This document shows positions 1 through 8,455 of a stretch of 64,000 bases of DNA, in pieces; within the stretch, counting starts at the first letter, position 1, and every line of letters begins with the position of its first letter. Position numbers and translations under genes: made by a program. The notes under the pieces were generated by a model. That model did no database searches, had not been told where the DNA came from, and saw only the letters and a list, made by a program, of their open reading frames with translations. The stretch is from contig NW_005200250.1 in assembly GCF_000372725.1 (NCBI RefSeq), positions 155,007 through 219,006 of the forward strand, written 5' to 3'. This stretch comes from Emiliania huxleyi CCMP1516 (taxonomy: Eukaryota > Haptophyta > Isochrysidales > Noelaerhabdaceae).

Positions 1-134
1 GCGGCTGGCGCACGGACCGCGAGGGCGGGCACCGAAGAAGGCGGCTCCATGGCGGCCACTTTTTGGTTCACACACAAGTCGACTGTGAACGAGAGCCATA
101 TCTACTCAGGAGGTACAGTTCTGACCACTTTTGA

Positions 135-780
135 CGGTTCTTCACACCTTAGATATGACCCTTAGATATCCCTTAGGTATTTCCTTGGGGTATTTCCTTA
201 GGTACATTCCTCTTGGGTATTTTCTTAGATGTATTCCTCTGGGGATTTCTTTATGTATATGGGGTATTCACTTTGGTATATTCCTGTTGGGTATTTCTCT
301 TTGTACATTCCTCTATGGTATATTCCTCTTTGGTATATTCCTCTTTGGTATATTCCTCTTTGGTATATTTCTCTCGGGAATTCACCACGGTGTATTCCTC
401 TTTGGTATAATCCACTTTGGCATATTCTTGCTGGGTATTTCTCTTTGTATATTTCTCTCGGGAATTCACATCGGTGTATTCCTCTTTGGTACATCGGTGT
501 ATTCCTCTTTGGTATAATCCACTATGGTGTATTCTTCCTCTTGGGTATATTCCTCTGATTCACTTCGGTATATTCCTCTCGGGTATACTCCTCTGGGAAT
601 TCACTTCGGTAAATTCCTCTTGGGTATAGTCCTCTGGTTCTTGGATTCACTTTGTTATTTTCCTCTCGGGTATAGTCCTCTGGGAATTCACTTCGGTACA
701 TTCCTCTTGGGTATATTCCCATGATTCACTTTGGTATATTCCTCTCGGGTATAATCCTCTGCGAATTCACTTCGGTACAT
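135..780. repeat. 15-bp minisatellite, degenerate array
   Basis: The core unit is ggtatattcctcttt (15 bp), near-perfect around 305-370 and increasingly diverged to the right, where longer units containing gggaattcacttcgg appear. Because the period is a multiple of three and the unit lacks stops, all frames stay open here and give repetitive Tyr/Ile/Phe or Glu-Glu-Tyr peptides. These are artefacts of the repeat, not genes. The AT-rich composition contrasts with the GC-rich surroundings. Confidence 0.9.
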
Positions 781-807
781 TCCGCCGAGCGCAAATCACT
801 CTGTGTG

Positions 808-840
808 ACACATTTCTTGTTGGCTTCTAAAAATCTCTCT
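808..840 (+). repeat. short dispersed repeat S1, copy 1
   Basis: A segment reading catttcttgttggcttcta followed by aaaatctctct recurs almost unchanged at 48236-48270, and in diverged reverse orientation near 5118-5147. It sits at the edge of the 15-bp minisatellite here and just before the 265-bp direct repeat at 48 kb. No function can be inferred. Confidence 0.6.
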
Positions 841-1569
841 CTCTACATTCCTCTTGGGTACATTTCTCTGAAGTTCCCCCTTGAGGGGTCGCCGGAGGCG
901 ACGCTTCCTCCGGTTCCTAGGGTTCCTTGGTCCCTTCGTTGTCCTACAATCGCTGTCGACCCAGCCACGTACTGTGCGCTGCCACAGCTGTGACGGCGAT
1001 GGGCTCGCCCTCACTGGCCCTCAGTCACTTGTGCTGCCGCTTGTGTGAGCGACAGCCGACACTGCTCGGTGACTGCGGGCACACTGTGAGACCACGGGTG
1101 TGAGGTAAAACCACGCTACCAACGCTTGGTCACATCAGCCCTGAGGTCAGATCCTTCTACGCTGTTGATGACACGACTTGTCTACTGGCTGGAGCCTGGA
1201 GCCGAGCAGGACAGCAGGAGGGCCCGGCGGGCGGGCGCATAACCCCCCTGGTCAACTCTTCTCAGAGTCTGCAGTCTCTCACGCGTCTCAGCCTCTCACC
1301 CAGCCTCGCCACACCCCGTACGGCAAGCCTTTGGGGGAGAGAGGAGGTGAGTTTGTCGTGCCGTCGTCGAAACCAAAATCATCAACAAAATCATTCACGT
1401 CATGCACATGCCCCTCTCTCTCTTCTCTCTCTCTCGCTCCACCAGCCTCGCCCTTCACGCCGCACGTGGGTCGTCACGTGCGCGCGAGCAGGGGCGTCCA
1501 GATCGTCACCAGGCGAACGCCTCACGCTCGGATGTTCTGGACGTCGGCACGGCCGCACGCCCCCACGCC
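841..1569. other. no gene recognised
   Basis: Moderately GC-rich sequence without a convincing protein signal. It is the region downstream of the minus-strand PI 4-kinase and may hold its 3' UTR. A CT-rich stretch lies near 1405-1440. The open frames seen here antiparallel the kinase C-terminus or lack domain character. Confidence 0.5.
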
Positions 1570-4500
1570 TCAGCTCGAGTCCTCCTCATCCTCCTTGATC
1601 GAGGAGCGGGACGAGCGCGGGACGAGCCGCGCCAAGTTGTTTTCGCTCATTCGGCGCGGCGGCTCGCCGACGGTGCAAAAGCCAGTGCTCTCGCCGCCGC
1701 CGGCCGGCCCGGGCGCGGCGGCGGCTCGCCGCCCGCCCGCCGCCGCCTCGCGCTCGCCGCCTCCCGCCGCCGCGCCGTCCTGCGCCGCCCCGCCGCTCAC
1801 CGCGACTCGCCGCACCGCGCGCCGCACCGCCTCGTCGAGCAGCCGGCCGTAGTACTCGTAGAAGGTCTCCTCGGCGGCGGAGCCGTCGAAGGCGATGTGC
1901 CCGTCCAGGAGACTCGACGCGCCGCCGCACGCTCCCGCGGCTGCGGGGCCGGTGCCACCGGTCGCGCCGCACGATGCGGACGGCGAGGAGGCGGTGGCGG
2001 AGCCGATGGCGCGCTCCGACGAGACGCGGTGGAGTAGCGTCGGCAGCGAGCTACGGCGCGTGGGCGGCAACCCCTCGTCCATCGCCGCCGTCGAGTCCCG
2101 CGCGCCGGCGAGGCCGCGGCCCGCCTCCTCGGGCGAGTCGGCGCCCCACGCCTGCTGCCGCGGCTCGGCACCCCCCGCGCGGCTGCCGGCTGCCAAACCC
2201 ATGGACGGCGAGCACGCCGCCGGCAGCGCGCCTCCGCGCGGCGACGCCGGGGCCGATCCGCGCGCGTCGAGCGAGGAGAGGTCCTCCGCAGACAGCGAGC
2301 GGTCGGGCCTCGCGCCGAAGCCGACCGCCTGCCGCTGCTTTGGCTGCTTGAGGTCGGGGGAGTACGTCGCGCCGTCGGCGTGCGAGCGCAGCCGCGGGTT
2401 GGAGAGGGCATACGCCTGTTCGTAGCTCGCGTGTCTCGCACGCCTCTCCTCTGGCAGCCGCGGCTTGGAGAGCGCGTGCGCCGTCAGCCGCTCGGCCTGC
2501 GCAATCAGCCGCTCGAGCTCGGACGGCGCGTCGTCGTCCGGCCGGCAGAGGAGGAGGGCGGCGTCGAGGAGGGAGAGGCCGGCGGCGACGGTCGCCTGCA
2601 CGAGGAGCGTGGCGCAGCACGAGGCGCGGATCGCCGCGGGCGGCACGCCGTACTCTGCGAGCAGCTTCGCCTGACGCGCGCAACAATCGAGGGTGGCGCC
2701 CGGAGGGAGAGGGGGAGAGCGGGAGCGCTGCGCTCGCCTCCGAAGGTGGGTCGAGCCGCGCGACGTACGCGCGCGTCTCTGCGTCGGGCGGGACGCTCAT
2801 CTGCGGCCACGAGAGCCAGCACCAGTCGAACCACGAGATGGCGGCGGACGAGGGCAGGCAGCCGCCGTGGTCGATCGGCACCAGCTCGCACTCGCGAACC
2901 TGCCCGGACGGCCCGGACGGCCCGGACGGCCCGGACGGCCCGGATGGCCCGGATGGCGCGGATGGCGCGGACGGCCCGGATGGCGCGGACGGCGCCGCGG
3001 CGGCTGGCGCGGACGGCGGCACGTCGGCGGGCGGCGCCGCCGGCCGGAAGCGAGTCGTCTCGAAGAGTGACTCGGCGGCGGCGCCGAAGGAGTCGCGCCG
3101 CTCGTGCGACGGCGGCGGGAGCGCGAGTGGGGGCGGGCCGCCGCACGCCCCGCCCGCGCAGCTGCCTTGCGGCGGCGTCGCGCACAAGTCGATTGGCGAC
3201 GACTGCGCCTCGAGCATGGGAATCGACGCGGCGGACAGCGGCGCGTCGGCGGCGGCGCACTCCGTCTCGCCCGGCGCCAGCGCCGGCACGCCGCACGAGC
3301 GGCGCGACTCGCTCGACGAGGAGGAGCAGGAGGCGAGCGAGGGGGTGCGGTGCGCCGCCGCGTCCCGCACCAGCATGTCCCGCACCAGGATGTTCGAGTC
3401 GTTCCGGTCCGTGTTGAGGAGGCGCATGTCGAGCAGCGCGATCTTGTGCACCTACGGCCCGCGCCCCGCTCCATCCACAGGCCGAAGCAGGCAAATTGGG
3501 GAGCGCGGGCCCTCTCCATATATCTCTCTCGGTGTCGCCTCTCGCGTCGGGAAGGTAGCTGCGCCGCGGTTGGCCGCAACGTCGTCATGCGGAACCCAGA
3601 GCTGCAGCGACCCGACCTTGGCCCTGCGCGAAGGGGGGGGGTGATGGCTCGGCGGCGGTGCACGCGCGCCGCGGGAAGGGTGGCGCGCTGGCGCTGCGGC
3701 CGAGGCGAGAGCAGGGCAGTGGAGGGTGGGAGGGTGAGGGGGAGGGGCTGGGAGGTTTGGAAGAGGGGGGGGAGGGTTGGGGGGTAGCGCACCCGTAGCG
3801 CGACAGAGCCACGTGCGAATGGACGTAGAAGGCCGGATGGACGGCCTCGGCCTGCGGCGGTCGAGTGCAGGGGTGAGCAGCAGCGCCGGGCGCGGAGCAG
3901 GCGCGGGCGCGGAGACGGCGCGCTCCTGCAGCGTGAGCGGCACAGAGGCGAAGTGGCCGTGGTCGAGGCGGTGCGCGAGCACTTCGCGCACATGGGCCTC
4001 CCCCGACGCGATGGAGCCGTGGATGCCCGGCTGCCCCAGCTTGCCGGGCAGCCCGCGCGGGTTGTTTGGAGCGAAGGCCTCCTCGTCGCGCGGCTTGAAG
4101 GCGGCGAGCGGCGCGCGAGAGGCGTCGCGCAGGACGTAGGTGCCGCCCGTGCCGTCCCACGCGAGCTGCGGCGCGAAGCCCATCGCGAGCCCCTGCTGGC
4201 ACTTGGAGAGCAACTTCGTCAGCGGCACCGGCATCTCCGCATCCTCGGCCTATCAAGAGGCCGCTGCCAAAGGTGAGGAGGGAACTCTGCGGCGACGGCC
4301 CCGGCCGCCTCGGCTCGCCTGGCCGCCCCACGCCTGGAGGTAGCAGCCGGTGGCAAAGTCGCTCGGGTTCTGCGCGCGCATCGTCAGGCTCACCACGCGC
4401 GAGCGCGACGATGACGACGAACTCGAGTTGCGCGAGGAGGAGGGCAGCAGGTCAATCATCCGCGCCAAATTGGGCAGCTCTCTCGGGCCGTGGAAGAGGC

Positions 4501-4702
4501 GGATGAAGCCGACGGGGACGCCGCACGCATCGCGCAGGCGCTGCTTCACGTCGATCGCCGAGCACCACGCCCGCACCCGCAGCCGGTGAGCGCCCGGCTG
4601 GACGAGCAGGCGGATGTGAGACGTCGCCTTGTGCCGCGCTGAGCGGGAGTAGGCATTGTCGGCCGAGCGCTCCTCCACACGTCGCGCGCCGCGGGCCTGC
4701 AT
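1570..4702 (-). CDS. Gamma-type phosphatidylinositol 4-kinase with N-terminal ubiquitin-like domain
   Basis: Lipid (possibly protein) kinase of the plant PI4K-gamma class. Exons, minus strand: 4702-4334, 4249-3924, 3623-3539, 3451-3386, 2899-2738, 2670-1570 (about 702 aa). Exon 1 holds a ubiquitin-like fold (SHIRLLVQPGAHRLRV then DVKQRLRDACGVP). Exon 2 carries the nucleotide-binding GTGGTY and DEEAFAPNNPRG. Exon 4 has the catalytic DMRLLNTDRNDSN, and exon 5 the metal-binding VPIDHG followed by WPQ. The C-terminal half is Ser/Ala-rich. Introns are 84, 300, 87, 486 and 67 bp; all begin GC except the 486-bp one (GT). That intron is 3n and stop-free, so an unspliced reading would insert about 160 low-complexity residues between NIL and VRECELVPIDHG; plant relatives have only a short gap there, so I prefer splicing. 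The family assignment is firm; the exact Met (alternatives lie upstream) is not. Confidence 0.87.
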
Positions 4703-5471
4703 CCGGGCGGGCGCCCGCGCCTTGGTCCAACCAAAGCCGGAGCGAGGCGCCACGAGCTGTGCTGGAAGGTGTGCGCCGCTAGTCCAAAATCTAGACGCCT
4801 CCTGCCGTGGTGTGTGTGGATCGTCGTGAAGTGCAGCGACGAGCCTCCGCCGACTAAGTTTGCGTCCTTGGCCTTCACCGAGGTTTTGCCGGCGGAGCTC
4901 ATCAGGGAGGCCAAAAGAAAGAAAATTCGATGCTGTGGATATGATCACTTGCTTGCGTCTCCTCCTCCCTTGCGTTGTGTGTTTTCTTTCTTTCTTTCTG
5001 CTTGCGTCTGTGTGTGGCGTGTGTGTGAGTTTTTTTGTGAACCTGTGAGTGAGCTGTCTGTCTGATTCAGAGAGAGAGAGAGATTTTTAGCAATACCAAA
5101 CAACTCTGATTCAGAGAGATTTTTGAAAACCAACAAGAAATCACGACTTGACAGTGATTTGGGCTCGGCAGCTTGTTAGCCCTCAGCCGAAGCTGGGGCC
5201 GGTCCCGTAGCCGAGAGAGCCCGCGCCGATGAGTTCGACGCGGTCGGGGGGCCTGATTGTGATTCAGTGTGAAGTGTGTGTGACTGTCTGTCTGCGACTG
5301 ACTGCGTGAGAGAGAGAGAGAGTGAGTTGAGTGAGTGACCGTGAGTGAGGATCCCCTCCAGGCGCCGCCGCGCGCCACGATACCCAAGACGCAAGTAGAG
5401 CCGACCGATGTTTGACACTGTTGGCATGCTTTTACAAGTCATGTGCGTGCGCCCAGGCAGGAATATGTCAG
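4703..5471. other. intergenic, GA/GT-rich, no gene
   Basis: Lies between two minus-strand genes. It contains GA-rich microsatellite (about 5067-5085 and 5306-5325), T/C-rich tracts and a diverged reverse copy of short repeat S1 (near 5118-5147). It is likely the upstream region of the PI 4-kinase and the 3' flank of the bestrophin gene. No coding signal was found. Confidence 0.5.
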
Positions 5472-6698
5472 TCAGGCATTCTTTGGCGGCTCCGCAAGCC
5501 CGTCGTCCGGCGCGGGGAGCAGGTCCAGGAGCTCTGCGAGGTCGGCCTCGAGCGCGACGCAGTAGTGGGCGAGCGGGAGGTCGTTCTCGTCGTCACCAAA
5601 GGGCACCTAGTGTAGTAGCAAGCCGCTCATCGAAAAGCGCGCGCTTAACCGACGCCAGGCACAAAGCACCTCGAGCTGGACGGCCACGTCCTCGATGCCG
5701 AGCAGGATCAGCGAGGTGAGCAGGCAGACGGGCACCTCCACCAGGCCGAGCTCCGCCACGATGAAGGGGAGCAGGGCGAGGAAGGCGAGCAGGGCGGAGC
5801 GGAGGATCGCGACGTAGCCCGGCGGGGTGGGCGTGCTGGTCAGCCGCTCGCAGCCCGACAGCGTGCCGAACAGCTCCTCGTCGCGGGCCCCGACGAGCAG
5901 CTCCGACGCGAGAAGAGCCGACGCCGAGCCGGCAGGCCCGGCTCCGCCGCCGCCGCAGCCGCGGAGCAGGCGCGAGGCGGAGCCGCGGAGCCGGCAGAGC
6001 ACGCGCAGCGGCACGTTGCGCCCTGCCGCCCGTGCCGCCTCGAGCTCGTCGACGGCGCGCGCGCCGAGGAGCCGCTCGAGGGCGTCGCGGAGCTGCTGCA
6101 CCGCGGGCGTCGCCTCCGCCGGGTCGTCGTCGTGCAGCCGGCCTCGCAGGTAGTAGGCGAAGGCGACGCACCAGCCGGCCACCTCGCGCGCGCGCTCCTG
6201 CGTCGCCCTCGCCTCCTCGCCTCCGCATCCGTCCGACTGGGCGGCGAGCGTGGCGGAGACGGCCGTGCTGACGATCGAGCGCGAGCTCTCGACGAGCTTG
6301 CCCCAGAGTGTGCGGCCCTCGAGCCAGCGCGTGTAGCTGATGTTGAGCCGGAACGCCAGCAGCAGCGCGAGGGGTGTGCCGACGCCGAGCGAGATGTCCG
6401 CAGCGACGTCGAGGGTTGCGTATCCGTACTCCGCTCCGAGAAAGGTGACGAGGAGGGAGAGGACCGTCACGCAGGCCAGTGGCTGGTACAGGAAGGGGCG
6501 GGAGAGGCGAATCAAACTCAGCCCCGGGAGCCAATGCCGAGCAGTGGCGTGCCCACTCCACTTGTCGAGAGACCCCGCAGCACACCGTCGCTGCTGGAGC
6601 GGTATATCTTCCGACTCCCCTGCCCCGCGGAGGAGTGGAGCCGCGCCCCTGATTTCCGTCGACGTCGGCGACGTGGGGCCTTCGTTCAAGGCGCGCAT
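5472..6698 (-). CDS. Bestrophin-like (UPF0187/RFP-TM) chloride channel family protein
   Basis: Predicted anion channel of a membrane, possibly the thylakoid or plasma membrane; location cannot be read here. Two exons: 6698-5670 and 5606-5472 (387 aa), with a 63-bp GT-AG intron. The family signature is clear: hydrophobic segments starting PLACVTVLSLLVTFLG, then LAFRLNISYTRWLEGR followed by WGKLVESSRS, a variable Ala/Arg-rich middle, two more hydrophobic segments, and GIEDVAVQLE. Exon 2 restores the conserved C-terminal motif as VPFGDDENDLPLAHYC, which family members usually show as NPFG-x-x-x-NDLPL; without splicing that motif is lost, which validates the intron. Start: first ATG of the frame (MRALNEG). 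The intron begins GTGC and the downstream exon begins GTGC as well. Confidence 0.88.
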
Positions 6699-6873
6699 GT
6701 GCCCAGAGCCCAGCAACTCCAGATGATGATCGAAAACCTCGCGAAAACGCGGCGCTGTTCACGTAAACGCACAACCCCGGGCCCCGAAATCGCACAGTGA
6801 TGACAGTGACATGCAACACGGGGTCCCAGGGAAGGCGAGCAAAAACCTTATCGGCGCTGTTCACAGGTGTAAC

Positions 6874-7190
6874 GTGCCTATATGGCCTTCCAGTATCGGA
6901 CCTTCAAGACATGCGCTTTTGGCCGGTAGCCTTTTCGGACATGGTACCTCCGGTGAGATAGTGGCTGCACCAGTTCGAGACTGGGCACGATCGAACTTGA
7001 GTTGTTCGGAGGAGGAATCCGGCCAGCACGGGTACAAAGAGGGGTACCCGGAGAATCCCCAGCTGCGGAAACGTAGTGTCGCTCAAGAGGTGCGATACTG
7101 CGGGGGAGTGTAAGGTGCCTATATGGGCTTCCAGTATCGGACCTTCAAGACATGCGCTTTTGGCCGGTAGCCTTTTCGGACAACAGGCCT
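6874..7190 (+). repeat. dispersed repeat R2, copy 1 (241-bp period, about 75-bp terminal direct repeats)
   Basis: A segment beginning gtgcctatatggccttccag and running to about cttttcggaca (75 bp) occurs at 6874 and again at 7115, exactly 241 bp apart. The same arrangement with the same spacing recurs at 20408-20715. The core between the repeats is highly similar in both copies (ggtacctccggtgag, then gttgttcggaggaggaatcc). This could be a truncated tandem array or a small non-autonomous element with short terminal repeats; it has no coding capacity. Confidence 0.8.
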
Positions 7191-7837
7191 TGTTATTGGG
7201 GTGCGAGGAGGCGAGACGCGGGGGGCACAGCTTGGACAGCAGGCGCGCAAGAAATGTAGGGAACAAAGAGAGGCAAGTAGGGGGGTGGCTCGTAACTGAG
7301 GTTCGCCTTCAGAGACAGCCGCCTCCCCGTGTGGTGATTGTTATGTTCATAACGATATACTTGTAAACACGATCGATGCGAGGACGCAAGACCACACCAA
7401 ACTCCAACGGCCATTCCAACGGCCAGACCGCTCGCTTAAGGCTGATTGGCTAGACGAGCGGTCTACCTCCGACGGGGCTGTTGCAATAACAGAGGAGGCC
7501 TAAGCCGAACCCGCCGGGCCGCTGGCGGGGTGACGGTAGACCACCACTGCGACAGCCCCCTCCCGACGGGGACACCACCACCCTCGCCCAGGGATCTCTA
7601 CAATGCTGTCCTAAAGTCCGACAGGTTCGGCACCGGGCACCGCCTCGGTATACAAAATGCGCCTGCGGGCGGACCCTTACAGATCACAGATCACAGAAGA
7701 AAATACGCCATTCGTTCCCACTGGTATTGACAAGAAAATACGTGCTATGGCGCTGCGCGCTGGTCTATGACAAAGCTCAAAGGCCACAGCCTAGTGTCGT
7801 GTGAGATGGATTGCGGCACATCTGAAATTCTTTTCCC
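7191..7837. other. no gene recognised
   Basis: Mixed-composition sequence between repeats R2 and R1. Short open frames do not resemble known domains. It may be decayed mobile DNA, given its neighbours, but nothing in it proves this. Confidence 0.4.
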
Positions 7838-7955
7838 GTGTTAGTGCCAGTGCGCGCCAGTCCAGTGCCCAGTGTAAAGAAAGAAATCAGACAACCCAAA
7901 CGAGGGATGGGGGAGGGACGGACAGGGTCCCCACCTGCACGAGCAGGATTTTGGA
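7838..7955 (+). repeat. dispersed repeat R1, copy 1 (SINE-like, complete)
   Basis: R1 has a head reading gtgttagtgccagtgcgcgc then cagtcc-gtgcc, an internal simple repeat of aaag or aaat units, and a tail reading acagacaacccaa, gagggatggg, ggacagggtccccacctgc and gagcaggat. Copies or parts lie at 20201-20370, 20706-20762 and 30033-30073 in this orientation, and at 31343-31473, 34219-34298 and 40684-40845 reversed. No ORF. The length, dispersal and internal simple repeat suggest a SINE-type element, but no tRNA-like promoter boxes are evident to me. Confidence 0.75.
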
Positions 7956-8263
7956 AGGACGACCAGGGGCACAGGTGGGGCTCTCCTGCTCCTGACAAGG
8001 GACACGACAGGCTCGCAGCGCGGTGCACGGTGTGGACTCCCAAACTCCACTGGCGGTCTCATCTCAGTCTAGCGACCTGCCTCCAGCTTCTCACTGGCAG
8101 TCTCTCGCTACCACAGGCACACTGACAGGGGTGGCAGGGGCGGCGGCAGGAGTCTCCCACATACATCATACTTATGCGGGCCTCGCTAGAGGTGCGTCCT
8201 GTGTGTGTCCTCACCCTTGAGGTCTTGAGGGGGGAGCGGAAGGGGCTGTGTGTCTGTGCATGC

Positions 8264-8332
8264 ATGCATGTGTGTGTGTGTGCGTGTGTGTGTGAGAGAG
8301 ATTTTTAGCAATACCATTGTGTGTGTGTGTGT
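8264..8332. repeat. GT microsatellite with S1-like segment
   Basis: Runs of gtgtgtgtg at 8270-8295 and 8318-8332 flank gagagatttttagcaatacc, which also occurs near 5080-5100. It lies directly upstream of the GT90 gene. Confidence 0.7.
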
Positions 8333-8455
8333 GTCACCTCCACCCAAAAGCGGAGGTACATGAGGAGGTCGAAGTGCGATTTCTTTTCCTCGCCGCGAAG
8401 AGTGGCTGGACAGCCGGCGAGCCGCACAGCCAGGTGCGAACGCTCCTGTCGCTCC

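Noticed and set aside
1-60. Start of a minus-strand gene reading leftward out of the window
   Set aside because: There is an ATG in a GCCGCC context on the minus strand near 50-52, but fewer than 20 codons remain, so nothing can be supported.
131-724. Several overlapping open frames of 60-130 residues on both strands
   Set aside because: All lie in the 15-bp minisatellite; a stop-free repeat with period divisible by three opens all frames. The peptides are repeats of the unit.
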